DNA of 64,000 bases from Beijerinckiaceae bacterium (GTDB lineage: Bacteria; Pseudomonadota; Alphaproteobacteria; Rhizobiales; Beijerinckiaceae), in contig JAPZSB010000005.1 of NCBI GenBank assembly GCA_027531565.1, forward strand, positions 372,001-436,000. Reading direction: 5' to 3'. Made by a program: the position numbers and the translations under genes. Shown here piece by piece: positions 44,444 to 55,067 of the stretch; position 1 is the stretch's first letter, and every line of letters begins with the position of its first letter. The notes under the pieces were generated by a model, which did not search any database, was not told the DNA's origin, and was given only the letters and a program-made list of their open reading frames with translations.

Positions 44444-44743
44444 ATGCCAGCCCTCCCCGAGGATCACGATTCAAAGGAATTATGGCGGAGGCAACGCGCT
44501 AAAATTCGTCAGATCCTGATGGACTACTGGGACCCCATTGGCATTCGCGGTCTGCAAGGCCCTGAAGACGAATACGACCGCTATGTTGGCGAAATTGCAG
44601 CTGCGCTTCGAAACAACATGCCAATTTCCAAAATCGAAGAGTTTCTTCGTGGGGTTGTGACCGAACATATGGGATTGAGCGTCGACCCGGCGAATTACTC
44701 AGATCTCATGCCAAGACTTGCCGCGCTGCGTTTAGGAGACTGA
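44444..44743 (+). CDS. unknown 99-residue protein inserted between ureB and ureC
   Basis: A 99-residue acidic cytosolic protein without signal or membrane segment. A central block reads [10 protein letters not shown] then [16 protein letters not shown], a pattern I associate with small DUF1871-like or toxin-neighbour immunity-type proteins, but I do not firmly recognise it. It starts 3 bases after ureB and stops 2 bases before ureC, so it is within the operon. Its base use differs from its neighbours: one 60-base stretch has 26 G+C, and it uses codons such as TTA, AAA and ATT that are rare around it. Probably a later insertion that kept the reading flow intact. Confidence 0.7.
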   Translation: MPALPEDHDSKELWRRQRAKIRQILMDYWDPIGIRGLQGPEDEYDRYVGEIAAALRNNMPISKIEEFLRGVVTEHMGLSVDPANYSDLMPRLAALRLGD

Positions 44744-44745
44744 AG

Positions 44746-46452
44746 ATGGCACGCATCCCCCGCACCCTCTACGCTGACATGTTCGGCCCCACCACGGGCG
44801 ACCGGATCCGGCTGGCCGATACCGATCTCATCATCGAGGTGGAGAAGGATTTCACCACCTATGGCGAGGAGGTGAAATTCGGCGGCGGCAAGGTCATCCG
44901 CGACGGGATGGGCCAGAGCCAGGTGACGCGTGCCGCCGGCGCGGTCGATACCGTCATCACCAATGCGGTTATCCTCGACCATTGGGGCATCGTGAAGGCC
45001 GATATCGGCCTGAAGGACGGGCTGATCGCCGCCATCGGCAAGGCCGGCAACCCGGATATCCAGCCCGGCGTGGATATCATCATCGGTCCTGGCACCGAGA
45101 TCATCGCCGGCGAGGGCAAGATCATCACGGCCGGCGCCTTCGACACGCATATCCATTTCATCTGCCCGCAGCAGATCGAGGAAGCGCTGATGGCCGGCAT
45201 CACCTCGATGCTCGGCGGCGGCACCGGCCCGGCCCATGGCACCCTGGCCACCACCTGCACGCCCGGCCCGTGGCATATCGCCCGGATGATCGAGGCGGCG
45301 GATGCCTTTCCGATGAATCTCGGCTTTGCCGGCAAGGGCAATGCCTCGCTGCCGGCCGCGCTGGAGGAGCAGATCCTCGGCGGCGCCTGCGCGCTGAAGC
45401 TCCACGAGGATTGGGGCACCACCCCGGCGGCCATCGACAATTGCCTCAGCGTGGCCGATGCGATGGACATCCAGGTGATGATCCATACCGATACGCTGAA
45501 CGAGAGCGGCTTCGTCGAAGATACCGTGGCCGCCTTCAAGGGCCGCACCATCCATGCCTTCCATACCGAGGGGGCAGGGGGCGGCCATGCGCCCGACATC
45601 ATGAAGATCGCCGGGCTGCCGAATGTGCTGCCCTCATCCACCAACCCGACGCGGCCCTTCACGGTGAACACGATCGACGAGCATCTCGACATGCTCATGG
45701 TCTGCCACCATCTCGATCCCTCGATCGCCGAGGATCTCGCCTTTGCCGAAAGCCGCATCCGCAAGGAAACCATCGCGGCCGAGGATATCCTGCACGATAT
45801 CGGCGCACTCTCGATGATGTCCTCCGACAGCCAGGCCATGGGCCGGATCGGCGAGGTGATCATCCGCACCTGGCAGACGGCGGACAAGATGAAGAAGCAG
45901 CGCGGCAGCCTGCTCGGCGATGGCGCGAACGACAATATCCGCGCCAAGCGCTATGTCGCGAAATACACGATCAACCCGGCCATCGCGCATGGCGTCTCGC
46001 GCCATATCGGCTCGGTGGAGAAGGGCAAGCTGGCCGATCTCGTGATCTGGTCGCCGGCCTTTTTCGGCGTGAAGCCGGAAATGATCCTCAAGGGCGGGGT
46101 GATCGCCGCCGCGCCGATGGGCGATCCGAATGCCTCGATCCCGACGCCGCAGCCCATGCATTACCGCTACATGTTCGGCGCCTATGGCAAGGCCCGCACC
46201 GGTTCGAGCCTGACCTTCGTGTCGAAGGCAGCTTTGGACGCCGGGCTCGACAAAAAGCTCGGCGTCGCGCGGCGCATGGTGGCGGTGGAGAATGTCCGCG
46301 CAGGAATTGGCAAGGCCAGCATGATCCATAACGGCGCCACGCCGGCCATCGATATCGACCCGGAGACCTACCATGTCCGCGCCGATGGCGAATTGCTGGT
46401 CTGCGAACCGGCCACGGTCCTGCCCATGGCGCAGCGCTACTTCCTGTTCTGA
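44746..46452 (+). CDS. ureC: urease alpha subunit
   Basis: A 568-residue catalytic subunit of urease (urea + water to ammonia and carbamate). Both nickel ions can be bound: H135 and H137 (THIHFICP), carbamylated K218 (ALKLHEDWG), H247, H273 and D361; the flap C320-H321 (MVCHHLDP) is also present. Each sits one position later than in the Klebsiella enzyme, so nothing is missing. Length is typical. It lies 2 bases behind the inserted small gene. Confidence 0.98.
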   Translation: MARIPRTLYADMFGPTTGDRIRLADTDLIIEVEKDFTTYGEEVKFGGGKVIRDGMGQSQVTRAAGAVDTVITNAVILDHWGIVKADIGLKDGLIAAIGKAGNPDIQPGVDIIIGPGTEIIAGEGKIITAGAFDTHIHFICPQQIEEALMAGITSMLGGGTGPAHGTLATTCTPGPWHIARMIEAADAFPMNLGFAGKGNASLPAALEEQILGGACALKLHEDWGTTPAAIDNCLSVADAMDIQVMIHTDTLNESGFVEDTVAAFKGRTIHAFHTEGAGGGHAPDIMKIAGLPNVLPSSTNPTRPFTVNTIDEHLDMLMVCHHLDPSIAEDLAFAESRIRKETIAAEDILHDIGALSMMSSDSQAMGRIGEVIIRTWQTADKMKKQRGSLLGDGANDNIRAKRYVAKYTINPAIAHGVSRHIGSVEKGKLADLVIWSPAFFGVKPEMILKGGVIAAAPMGDPNASIPTPQPMHYRYMFGAYGKARTGSSLTFVSKAALDAGLDKKLGVARRMVAVENVRAGIGKASMIHNGATPAIDIDPETYHVRADGELLVCEPATVLPMAQRYFLF

Positions 46453-46518
46453 CGCGAGCGTGACTTGCAGGAGAGAGCCGTTCCGGTGAACTCTGCCGCC
46501 GGCACGGGAGGGAAAGCC

Positions 46519-46827
46519 ATGACGCCTGTGATCGTGATTGCCCGCTTGAAGACCCGCGCGGATCGCCGCGAGGCGTGGATTGCTGCGGCCCGCACCTGCA
46601 TCGAAGAGACGCGGAAAGAACCCGGCTGCCTGTCCTATGACATGCACGAGAGCGTCACCGAACCGGGCCGCTTCGTTTTCGTCGAGCAATGGCAGGACAG
46701 GGCCGCGCTCGAGCGGCACATGACTCTGCCGCATCTGCAGACCCTTGTCGCCATGGCCGCAGGCTGTGTCGCCGAGGCCCCCAGCATCGAGGCGATGGCC
46801 GGCGGGGAACGCTGGCGGCTGATGTGA
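46519..46827 (+). CDS. antibiotic biosynthesis monooxygenase (ABM) domain protein
   Basis: A 102-residue single-domain ABM protein of the YgiN type. The pattern RREAWIAAARTCIEETRKEPGC, then a strand FVFVEQWQDRAALERHM, is typical. GGGAGGGAAAGCC precedes the ATG at 46519. Members are quinol monooxygenases or haem-degrading enzymes, but many have no known role. Its stop overlaps the following start by one base, so it is expressed with the urease genes. Confidence 0.8.
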   Translation: MTPVIVIARLKTRADRREAWIAAARTCIEETRKEPGCLSYDMHESVTEPGRFVFVEQWQDRAALERHMTLPHLQTLVAMAAGCVAEAPSIEAMAGGERWRLM

Positions 46828-47678
46828 TGATCTGGCAGGACCGCCAAGGCCGTTTCTCGCCCCTCAAGGCAGCCGTTCTCCTTGCCGTCACCTTGCCCGG
46901 CCTGTGGATCGGCTGGCGGCTCGGCACGGGCCAGATGGGCGCCAAGCCCATCACCGCCGCCTTGCACGAGACGGGGCTCTGGTCGGTCCGGCTGTTGCTC
47001 GTGACATTGCTGGTCACGCCCTTGCGCGCGCTGACCGGCCAGAACCGGCTGCTTCAGATCCGGCGGATGCTCGGCGTCTCTGCACTGGCCTATGCGCTGA
47101 TCCATCTCGGGCTTTACGTGTTCGACCTGAAATTCGATCTCGTGAAGGTGGCCAGCGAGATTGTCCTTCGCTTCTACCTCACGATCGGTTTTGTCGCGCT
47201 GGTGGCCATGTCCGCACTCGGCGCGACTTCCTTCGACAGCAGCATCCGGAAGCTTGGCGCCGAACACTGGAACCGCCTGCACAGCCTGATCTATCCTCTG
47301 GCCTTGCTCACGCTCTGGCATGGGGCGCTGCAATCGAAGATCGATGCCAGCGAGCACATTGTCATGACCGGCCTGTTCCTCGCCCTGATCGGCGCCCGGA
47401 TCCTGCGCCGGCAGGGCAGGCTGACGCCGCTCTGGCTGCTCGGCCTCGCCATCGTGTCGGCACTTGCCACAAGCCTTGTCGAATATGGCTGGTATGCATT
47501 GGCGACCGGCCTCCCGGCAGGCCGAGTCTTCGCCGCCAACCTGATGCTGGAACTCGCACCGCGCCCGGCCCATAGTGTGGGGATCATGGCGCTAGCGCTG
47601 CCGCTGGCCGCGCTCTGGTTTTCCTCGGGAGGGAAGCCGGGCTATAGCGGAACGAGACAACGAGGAGTGACAGGATGA
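46827..47678 (+). CDS. msrQ: MsrQ-like haem-binding membrane protein
   Basis: A 283-residue ferric-reductase-like membrane protein of the MsrQ/YedZ group with six or more helices. The haem-ligand pattern is visible as HLGLYVFDL and [20 protein letters not shown]. MsrQ passes electrons to the periplasmic MsrP, which repairs methionine sulfoxide. No msrP is nearby, and the C-terminal part (about 80 residues) is longer than E. coli MsrQ. The start overlaps the ABM stop and the stop overlaps the ureE ATG. Confidence 0.8.
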   Translation: MIWQDRQGRFSPLKAAVLLAVTLPGLWIGWRLGTGQMGAKPITAALHETGLWSVRLLLVTLLVTPLRALTGQNRLLQIRRMLGVSALAYALIHLGLYVFDLKFDLVKVASEIVLRFYLTIGFVALVAMSALGATSFDSSIRKLGAEHWNRLHSLIYPLALLTLWHGALQSKIDASEHIVMTGLFLALIGARILRRQGRLTPLWLLGLAIVSALATSLVEYGWYALATGLPAGRVFAANLMLELAPRPAHSVGIMALALPLAALWFSSGGKPGYSGTRQRGVTG

Positions 47679-48292
47679 TCCGCGCCGAAACCGTCATCGC
47701 CCGGGGGGACTGGACCGGCACGCCGGCCGATACCGTGGTGCTCGACTATGACGATCGCCATCGCCGCCGCATCACGATGCAGGGCGTGGGCGGGCTGTCC
47801 TTCCTGCTCGACCTGCCGGAAGCGGTTGCCCTGCGCTCGGGCGATGCCATCCGCCTGGCGGATGGGCGCCTCGTCGAAATTGTCGGTGCGCCGGAGCCCC
47901 TGTCGGAAATCCGGGCCGGGGATGCCGAGCATCTGCTGCGGCTGGCCTGGCATCTCGGCAACCGGCATCTGCCGGTGCAGATCGCCCATGGCAAGCTGCG
48001 CATCCGCCGCGACCATGTGATCGAGGCGATGGTGGAAGGCCTCGGCGGCAAGGTCCGCTTCATCGAGGCGGCCTTCGACCCGGAAGGCGGCGCCTACCTG
48101 CAGGCAAGCCATGCCCATCACGATCACAGCCATCACGGGCATGGCCATCATCACGGACACGATCACGGCCACCACCATGCCCATGATCACCACCACGCCC
48201 ATGACGAGGGCTGCGGCTGCGGGCATGATCACCATCATGACCACCATGAGCACGCCCATCACGGCCATGGTCACGCGCACAAGCATGACTGA
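47675..48292 (+). CDS. ureE: urease accessory nickel chaperone UreE with long His-rich tail
   Basis: A 205-residue UreE. Residues 1-75 are the peptide-binding domain and about 76-143 the metal-binding domain ([18 protein letters not shown] holds the conserved nickel His). From about residue 145 to the end there is a tail with about 33 histidines and a CGCG patch, one of the richest I would expect. It may store nickel. The gene overlaps msrQ (ATGA) and its last 8 bases overlap ureF. Confidence 0.96.
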   Translation: MIRAETVIARGDWTGTPADTVVLDYDDRHRRRITMQGVGGLSFLLDLPEAVALRSGDAIRLADGRLVEIVGAPEPLSEIRAGDAEHLLRLAWHLGNRHLPVQIAHGKLRIRRDHVIEAMVEGLGGKVRFIEAAFDPEGGAYLQASHAHHDHSHHGHGHHHGHDHGHHHAHDHHHAHDEGCGCGHDHHHDHHEHAHHGHGHAHKHD

Positions 48293-48971
48293 AACGGCCG
48301 AATTCCAGCGGCAGCACTGGTTCTCGCCAGCCTTCCCGGTGGGCGGCTACGCCTATTCGCACGGGATCGAGAAGGCCGTGGAGACCGGCGACATCACCCG
48401 GGGCGAATCCCTGGCCCGCTGGATCGACGGCATCCTGCGCCTCGGGGCCGGGCGGAACGATGCGATCCTGCTGTCCGAAGCCTGGCGCCGGGCCGGCGGG
48501 GAGAGCGGAACAGCCGACCTTGCGGCCATCCTCGATCTGGCAGAACTCGGCATCGCGCTCGGGCTGTCGCAGGAGCGACGCCTCGAAACCGCACAACAGG
48601 GCGCCGCCTTCTATGCGCTCGTTGCCTCATCCTGGCCGCATCCGGACTGGATCGACTGGCCGGATGGCCGCGATCTGCCCTATCCGGTTGCGGTCGGCCT
48701 TGCTGGCGCCATCCATCGCCAGCCCTTGCGCCCTCTGCTCGGGGCCTGGCTGCAGGCCTTTGCCGCCAACCTGCTGGCGGCCGGCATCCGACTCGCTGTG
48801 ATCGGGCAGGCCGAAGCACAGGCAAGGCAGGCCTCGCTGCTGCCGATTCTCTCTGCCCTGGCGGATGAAGCCCTGACAGCCTCGCTTGACGATCTCGGCG
48901 GCATGGCGATCCGGGGCGATCTGATGAGCCTGCGCCACGAAACCCAGACAACCCGCCTTTTCCGCTCCTGA
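48285..48971 (+). CDS. ureF: urease accessory protein UreF
   Basis: A 228-residue UreF, which controls UreG GTPase activity during nickel insertion. [22 protein letters not shown] is the family signature near residue 12, and [12 protein letters not shown] the usual C-terminus. ATG 48285 is inside the His-tail codons of ureE; longer versions would translate that repeat in another frame and are rejected. Confidence 0.95.
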   Translation: MTETAEFQRQHWFSPAFPVGGYAYSHGIEKAVETGDITRGESLARWIDGILRLGAGRNDAILLSEAWRRAGGESGTADLAAILDLAELGIALGLSQERRLETAQQGAAFYALVASSWPHPDWIDWPDGRDLPYPVAVGLAGAIHRQPLRPLLGAWLQAFAANLLAAGIRLAVIGQAEAQARQASLLPILSALADEALTASLDDLGGMAIRGDLMSLRHETQTTRLFRS

Positions 48972-48995
48972 GGGCGGCTATCAAGGAGATTTCCC

Positions 48996-49613
<618 letters not shown>

Positions 49614-49730
49614 AGCGGCAATCCGGCGATAGTTACAGTCTTTTTGAGAGAAACGGAAAATTTCCCGCCCGCACAGCTTTTCAATGATAGGCCATAGCGA
49701 CTACATTGTCTGCGGGGAGGATAGTATTGA

Positions 49731-50894
49731 ATGGCCGATCATGACCGGCATGCGCCCATCATGCGCCCGAAAGAGGGCCTGACAGAAGCGTCACCGGTCG
49801 CGCCGTCGACGGAAGCGGCGCCTTGCGCGCTCCATGTCCCCGTTCACCGGCCTTGCGCGCGTGACGTGGCACCGCAACCTGCCGCGCCGTGGATGTCCGC
49901 GCAAAAGGCTCCGCTGCGCTATGCCGCGCTGGATCTCGGCACCAACAATTGCCGCCTGCTGATCGCCCGTCCCGACGGCCCCGCTTTCCGTGTCCTCGAT
50001 GCGTTCTCACGCATCGTCCGGCTGGGTGAGGGCGTCTCGCGGACGGGAGAACTGTCGGAAGCGGCCATGGAGCGGACGATGGAAGCCCTCCATATCTGCC
50101 GCCGGAAGATGGACGAGCGGCAGGTCATCCGCTCCCGCCTCGTGGCCACGGAGGCCTGCCGCGCCGCCCGCAACGGGCCGGAATTCCTCGAGAGGATCGC
50201 CCGCGAGACGGGTCTCAGTCTCGAACTGCTGAACCGCGAGGGAGAGGCTCATCTTGCTGCTGCCGGCTGCGCCGCTCTGGCCGATGTTCAGGCCTCCAGC
50301 GTGGTCCTGTTCGATATCGGCGGCGGCTCGACCGAACTGGTCTGGCTCTCGGTCAGGAATTGCGGCCAGAAGGATATCCGCTCGCGCATCCGGGCCTGGA
50401 CCTCGCTGCCCCTGGGCGTGGTGACGCTGGCGGAACGCTATGGCGGGATCCATGTCTGTGGCCGGACCTTCGAGGCCATGGTCCGGGATTCGAGCGCCGC
50501 TTTGGCCAGCTTCGCCGAAGAGGCCCGCGCCGCCACCGATGAGCCCGGCTTCCACCTGCTCGGCACGTCCGGCACGGTGACGACCCTCGGCGGCATCTTC
50601 CTCGGACTCGAACGCTATGATCGCCGCCGTGTCGATGGCCTCTGGATGAAGAAGGACGAGGTCGACGGCGTGATGCAGGAACTGCTCGCCATGAGCTACC
50701 GCGAACGCGCCGAGAACGGTTGCATCGGGCGCGAGCGTGCCGATCTTGTCCTGGCCGGCTGCGCGATCTTCGAGGCGATCCGGCGGGCCTTCCCGGCCCA
50801 GCGTGTCCGGATCGGCGATCGCGGCCTGCGCGAGGGCATGCTCATGGAAATGATGCGCGAGGATGGGGTTCTCCGCCGGGCCGCATCGCGCTAG
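49731..50894 (+). CDS. Ppx/GppA family phosphatase
   Basis: A 387-residue exopolyphosphatase/guanosine pentaphosphatase. The ASKHA phosphate loops are LDLGTNNCRLLIARP near residue 65 and LFDIGGGSTELVWL near 190, and TLGGIFLGL lies near 290. GGGGAGG is 11 bases before ATG 49731, which supports this start although it adds about 55 low-complexity residues before the fold. It is the short form without the C-terminal HD-like domain of E. coli Ppx. It is probably the first gene of an operon with rlmE. Confidence 0.9.
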   Translation: MADHDRHAPIMRPKEGLTEASPVAPSTEAAPCALHVPVHRPCARDVAPQPAAPWMSAQKAPLRYAALDLGTNNCRLLIARPDGPAFRVLDAFSRIVRLGEGVSRTGELSEAAMERTMEALHICRRKMDERQVIRSRLVATEACRAARNGPEFLERIARETGLSLELLNREGEAHLAAAGCAALADVQASSVVLFDIGGGSTELVWLSVRNCGQKDIRSRIRAWTSLPLGVVTLAERYGGIHVCGRTFEAMVRDSSAALASFAEEARAATDEPGFHLLGTSGTVTTLGGIFLGLERYDRRRVDGLWMKKDEVDGVMQELLAMSYRERAENGCIGRERADLVLAGCAIFEAIRRAFPAQRVRIGDRGLREGMLMEMMREDGVLRRAASR

Positions 50895-50904
50895 ACCATT
50901 CCCC

Positions 50905-51675
50905 ATGGTCGATTCCAAGAAGCCTTCCGGACGCGAGATGGCCGTTCGCCTGCGAACGGCGAACAAACGCACGACATCACAGCAGAAATGGCTCCAGCGC
51001 CAGTTGAACGACCCTTATGTCGCGAAGGCCAAGGCCGCAGGCTACAAGAGCCGCGCCGCCTTCAAGCTGCTGGAAATCGACGAGAAATATCACATCCTGA
51101 AGCCCGGCATGCGCCTCGTGGATCTCGGCGCGGCGCCGGGCGGCTGGTGCCAGGTGGCGGCGGAGCGGATCGGCCTCGCCGATCCCGGTGGCCGGCGGCG
51201 CGCAGGCATTTCGCCGGAAGCGGCAGCGCGGGCCCATATCGTTGCGATCGACCTGCTGGAAATTGACCCGCTGCCGGGCGTTGACTTCCTTCAGATGGAT
51301 TTCACATTGCCGGAAGCCGACGAGATCCTGAAGGAACGCCTCGGCGGCGAGGCGGATGGCGTCATGTCCGACATGGCTGCCAACACGACCGGCCACAAGA
51401 AGACGGACCATCTCAAGATCATCGGGCTGGCGGAAATGGCGGTAGCCTTCGCGGAGGACGTGCTCGCCCCGGGCGGGTTCTTCCTGTGCAAGCTGTTCCA
51501 GGGCGGGGAATCCGGCGAGCTGATCACCGACCTGAAGCGCAGCTTCGCCACGGTCCGGCATGTCAAACCCGCCGCCAGCCGGGCAGGGTCGAGCGAGCTC
51601 TATGTCCTCGCCACCGGCTTCCGGGGCAAGGCCCGCGCGCGGGATGAGGACATGGACGAGGACGACGACGAATGA
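50905..51675 (+). CDS. rlmE: 23S rRNA (uridine-2'-O)-methyltransferase RlmE
   Basis: A 256-residue RlmE/FtsJ methyltransferase acting on U2552 of 23S rRNA. LVDLGAAPGGWCQVAAE is the SAM site; the K-D-K-E tetrad is visible in YKSRAAFKLLEID, SDMAANTTGHK, CKLFQGGES and GSSELYVLA. It has a 15-residue insert (DPGGRRRAGISPEA) between two strands and a C-terminal acidic tail. ATG 50905 gives the usual N-terminus. It overlaps the next gene (ATGA). Confidence 0.95.
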   Translation: MVDSKKPSGREMAVRLRTANKRTTSQQKWLQRQLNDPYVAKAKAAGYKSRAAFKLLEIDEKYHILKPGMRLVDLGAAPGGWCQVAAERIGLADPGGRRRAGISPEAAARAHIVAIDLLEIDPLPGVDFLQMDFTLPEADEILKERLGGEADGVMSDMAANTTGHKKTDHLKIIGLAEMAVAFAEDVLAPGGFFLCKLFQGGESGELITDLKRSFATVRHVKPAASRAGSSELYVLATGFRGKARARDEDMDEDDDE

Positions 51676-52331
51676 CGTTCCATGCCCTTGTCGATCTCGA
51701 TGGCACGATCACGGATCCGCGCCCCGGCATCCTTGGCGCCTATCGCCATGCGCTGGCGAGCCTCGGGCTCGAGGCGCCGCCAGCCGAGGACCTGCTCTGG
51801 GTGATCGGCCCCCCGTTGCGGCACTCCTTCCCGAAGCTCGGCGTCGCGCCGGAGCGCATCGACGAGGCGCTGGAACATTACCGCGTGTTCTACCAGGCCG
51901 GCGCCATGTTCGACGCGCCGGTCTATGCCGGCATGCCGGAAACCTTCGAGGCCCTGCGTGCCGAGGGCATCCGGCTTGTCCTGGCCACGTCGAAACCGCA
52001 TGTCATGGCCCGCCCGATTCTCGAGCATTTCCGGCTCGACCACCATTTCCATGCCATTCATGGCTCCGAACTGGACGGCCGGAATGACGACAAGGGCGAC
52101 CTGCTTGCCCATATCCTCGCGGAAGAGGGTGTGGATCCCGCGCGGGCGGTGATGATCGGCGACCGTCTCTTCGACGTGAAGGCCGCGCAGCGCCACGGCA
52201 TTCCCTCGATCGGCGTGCTCTGGGGCTATGGCGGCCAACACGAACTGACGGAAGCCGGTGCGACCCATCTCTGCGCAGAACCGGTTGCGCTCGCCGCGCT
52301 GGTCACGGCGATCCGGTCCGGGCTGGCCTGA
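51672..52331 (+). CDS. HAD-family phosphatase (phosphoglycolate phosphatase-like)
   Basis: A 219-residue HAD hydrolase. The nucleophile motif LVDLDGTITDP has D8 and D10, LATSKP is motif II, and GDRLFDVKAA motif IV. A helical cap of type C1 lies between about 15 and 90. Relatives include phosphoglycolate and 5'-nucleotide phosphatases; the substrate is not clear. It overlaps rlmE by 4 bases. Its stop abuts the stop of the opposite gene. Confidence 0.87.
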   Translation: MTFHALVDLDGTITDPRPGILGAYRHALASLGLEAPPAEDLLWVIGPPLRHSFPKLGVAPERIDEALEHYRVFYQAGAMFDAPVYAGMPETFEALRAEGIRLVLATSKPHVMARPILEHFRLDHHFHAIHGSELDGRNDDKGDLLAHILAEEGVDPARAVMIGDRLFDVKAAQRHGIPSIGVLWGYGGQHELTEAGATHLCAEPVALAALVTAIRSGLA

Positions 52332-52565
52332 TCATTTCTCGGTATTCTCAGCCAGCCATGTCTCGATCTCCTCGAGGCTGGCCGAGAACAGGTATTCCTT
52401 GTTGCCAAAGACGATCTGCATCGTCTCGCCGTCGCGCAACATGTAGCCGCCATGGGCCAGAACGCGCTTGTCCGGTTTCTGTGCCTTCATCAGGTGGAGG
52501 CCATAGCGCGTGGCAACGCGGCGGACGCGGCGTTCGACAGAGGGCAGGGCGTCTTTTCGGCTCAT
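52332..52565 (-). CDS. small conserved hypothetical protein
   Basis: A 77-residue basic protein with the pattern RVRRVATRYGLHLMKAQKPD then GGYMLRDGETMQIVFGNKEYLFSASLEEIETWL. I do not assign a known family; similar short proteins occur in rhizobial genomes. No signal or membrane part. Its ATG overlaps the stop of the hydroxylase gene, so the two are co-translated. Function unknown. Confidence 0.75.
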   Translation of the reverse strand: MSRKDALPSVERRVRRVATRYGLHLMKAQKPDKRVLAHGGYMLRDGETMQIVFGNKEYLFSASLEEIETWLAENTEK

Positions 52566-53437
52566 GGCTTATCCGGACCCGGGGCAGGGCGCGCGGGGCC
52601 CCTTAACTCGACTAACCGACGCGCCCAGAGCTGGAAAGGCAGGAAGAACAGGCGGGCAGGGTCCGTCCCCGGAATTCCGTCGGCCTCTGCCCCCATCCGG
52701 GCCTCGCAGCGTCCGGCCTGGTACAGCGTACCGAAGAGGATGTCCCAGAGCGGAATCATGTTGGCGAGGTTCTTGCCGTAAGCTTCCGGCACATCGGCAT
52801 GGTGCCAGCGATGGAATCGGGGCGAGGCCAGCAGCCAGTTCAGGCGCCCGTGATCGATATCGACCTCGAAATGCACGTAGGCGTTGTGCAGGGCCGTGAC
52901 AACATAAGCCGCCGCGACCGCCTCCGCCGGCAGCCCCACGCCCGAAAGCAGCACGATATAGAACAGGCCCATCAGGACGAGTTCGAGCGCGTGCACGCGG
53001 AACGTGGTGAAGCCGTTCACATGCGTGTCGGAATGATGGACGGCGTGGATCGGCCAGAGCCAGCGGGTATGCAGCACCCGATGGACCCAGTAGTCGGAAA
53101 AGTCCTTGAGGATGACGGCAGCCAGGATCGTTGCCCAGAGCGGCCAGCCCTGCCAGAGCGGTGCGAAGGCCTCGCCAAGGCCCCATTGGGCATGGACACG
53201 GGCGGCGCGTTCCGTGACCTGATAGACCAGCGGCATCAGGAGAATGTTCCCTGCCAGAACAACGAGGCTCGTCAGGCTGTTGGCAAGGGCAGGCCGCGAG
53301 AAGACCCGCGCCCTCAATCTGAACAGGCAGGCCACGAGCAGGAATGCACCGATCCAGCCGAGGACGGCCAGCGTCTTGGGCTGGGTGAAGAACGCCCCGT
53401 AGAGCATCAGAACAATCTGGAACGCGTCGCTGACCAT
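52562..53437 (-). CDS. sterol desaturase/fatty acid hydroxylase family protein
   Basis: A 291-residue integral membrane di-iron enzyme of the fatty-acid hydroxylase superfamily. Histidine boxes are HRVLH (119-123), HAVHH (131-135) and HRWHH (209-213), with further His in ALHNAYVHFEVD. Four to six membrane helices frame them. It hydroxylates or desaturates a lipid; hopanoid, carotenoid or ornithine-lipid modification are possible and cannot be separated. Followed immediately by the 77-residue protein gene. Confidence 0.88.
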   Translation of the reverse strand: MVSDAFQIVLMLYGAFFTQPKTLAVLGWIGAFLLVACLFRLRARVFSRPALANSLTSLVVLAGNILLMPLVYQVTERAARVHAQWGLGEAFAPLWQGWPLWATILAAVILKDFSDYWVHRVLHTRWLWPIHAVHHSDTHVNGFTTFRVHALELVLMGLFYIVLLSGVGLPAEAVAAAYVVTALHNAYVHFEVDIDHGRLNWLLASPRFHRWHHADVPEAYGKNLANMIPLWDILFGTLYQAGRCEARMGAEADGIPGTDPARLFFLPFQLWARRLVELRGPARPAPGPDKP

Positions 53438-53505
53438 GACAGGCCCTGAAGGAAGAGCAGGCCAGCCTTAGCGCGGCGGGATTGAAACTTCGTTGCCCGC
53501 GCCGG

Positions 53506-55056
53506 TCACTCCCACTCGATCGTGCCCGGCGGCTTCGACGTCACGTCATAGACCACTCGGTTGATGCCCTTGACCTCGTTGATGATCCGCGTCGCGGCCC
53601 GGCCGAGGAAATTCATGTCGAACGGATAGAAATCCGCCGTCATGCCATCGACCGAGGTCACCGCGCGGAGCGCACAGACATGGTCATAGGTGCGGCCATC
53701 GCCCATCACGCCGACGGTCCGGACAGGCAGCAGCACTGCAAAGGCCTGCCAGATCACGTCATAGAGCCCGGCCTTGCGGATCTCCTCGAGATAGATCGCA
53801 TCCGCCTCGCGGAGAATGTCGAGCTTTTCGCGGGTGATCGCACCGGGCACGCGGATGGCGAGGCCAGGGCCAGGGAAGGGGTGGCGGCCGACAAAGGCGT
53901 CGGGCAGGCCCAGCTCTCGGCCGAGGGCACGCACCTCGTCCTTGAACAATTCGCGAAGCGGCTCGACCAGCTTCATGTTCATGCGCTCGGGCAGGCCGCC
54001 GACATTGTGGTGCGACTTGATCGTCACCGATGGCCCGCCCGAGAAGGACACGCTCTCGATCACATCGGGATAGAGGGTGCCCTGTGCGAGGAACTCGGCG
54101 CCGCCGATCTTGCCGGCTTCCTTCTCGAACACTTCGATGAAGAGCTTGCCGATCGTCTTGCGCTTCGTCTCGGGATCGCTGACGCCATCGAGCGCATCGA
54201 GGAACAGTTTCGAGGCATCCACATGGACGAGCGGGATGTTGTAATGGCCGCGGAACAGGCTGACGACCTGCTCGCTCTCCCCTTTCCGCATGAGGCCATG
54301 ATCGACATAGACGCAGGTGAGCTGGTCGCCGATCGCTTCGTGGATCAGCACCGCGGCGACCGAGGAATCCACCCCGCCGGACAGGCCGCAGATCACCCGG
54401 CCCTTGCCGACCTGCGCCTTGATCTTGGCGATCATCTCGGCGCGATAGGCGCCCATCGTCCAGTCCGATTTCAGCCCGGCGATCCGATGCACGAAATTGG
54501 CCAGCAGCTTGCCGCCATCGGGCGTATGCACCACTTCCGGATGGAACATGGTGGTGTAGATCCGGCGGGCCTCGTCGGTCGCGATGGCGAAGGGCGCGTT
54601 CTCCGACGTCGCCTTGACGACGAAGCCCTTCGGCAGCTGGGTCACCCGGTCACCATGGCTCATCCAGACTGGATAGCGTTTGCCTACCTCCCACAGCCCC
54701 TCGAACAGGGCCGAGGGTTCGCGGATCTCGATATCGGCCCGGCCGAATTCCGCCGCATGCCCGCCTTCGACCACGCCGCCCAGCTGGACAGCCGTGGTCT
54801 GCTGGCCATAGCAGATGGCGAGGATGGGGATTCCCGCATCGAAAACCGATTGAGGCGCCCGCGGCGAGCCGTCCCGCGTGACTGAATCCGGCCCGCCCGA
54901 CAGGATCACCGCCTTCGGCTTGAGGCGCGTGAAGGCCTCTTCCGATTTCTGGTAGGGATGGATCTCGCAATAGACGCCCGTCTCGCGCACCCGGCGGGCG
55001 ATGAGCTGCGTGACCTGTGAACCGAAATCGATGATCAGGACTGCGTCGTGCGACAT
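53506..55056 (-). CDS. guaA: GMP synthase (glutamine-hydrolysing)
   Basis: A 516-residue GMP synthase, the last step from XMP to GMP. The class I amidotransferase domain has C82 (AICYGQQ) and later [10 protein letters not shown] with catalytic His and Glu; the ATP pyrophosphatase domain has [10 protein letters not shown] near residue 224; the dimerisation domain ends in PPGTIEWE. Full length. It lies 11 bases behind the RsmB-like gene on the same strand. The other purine genes guaB and purF are close by. Confidence 0.98.
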   Translation of the reverse strand: MSHDAVLIIDFGSQVTQLIARRVRETGVYCEIHPYQKSEEAFTRLKPKAVILSGGPDSVTRDGSPRAPQSVFDAGIPILAICYGQQTTAVQLGGVVEGGHAAEFGRADIEIREPSALFEGLWEVGKRYPVWMSHGDRVTQLPKGFVVKATSENAPFAIATDEARRIYTTMFHPEVVHTPDGGKLLANFVHRIAGLKSDWTMGAYRAEMIAKIKAQVGKGRVICGLSGGVDSSVAAVLIHEAIGDQLTCVYVDHGLMRKGESEQVVSLFRGHYNIPLVHVDASKLFLDALDGVSDPETKRKTIGKLFIEVFEKEAGKIGGAEFLAQGTLYPDVIESVSFSGGPSVTIKSHHNVGGLPERMNMKLVEPLRELFKDEVRALGRELGLPDAFVGRHPFPGPGLAIRVPGAITREKLDILREADAIYLEEIRKAGLYDVIWQAFAVLLPVRTVGVMGDGRTYDHVCALRAVTSVDGMTADFYPFDMNFLGRAATRIINEVKGINRVVYDVTSKPPGTIEWE

Positions 55057-55067
55057 GCGCTTTCCAA

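Noticed and set aside
48111-48284. N-terminal extension of UreF rich in Thr/Met/Ile
   Set aside because: This is the UreE His-tail read in another frame; family UreF starts near 48285.
48107-48290. Short tandem repeats suggesting a CRISPR or satellite array
   Set aside because: They are His/Asp codons of the UreE tail, without regular repeat-spacer units.
49614-49730. Terminator or sigma-54 promoter behind ureG
   Set aside because: No hairpin with U tract and no GG-GC pair with 12-base spacing could be found in this gap.
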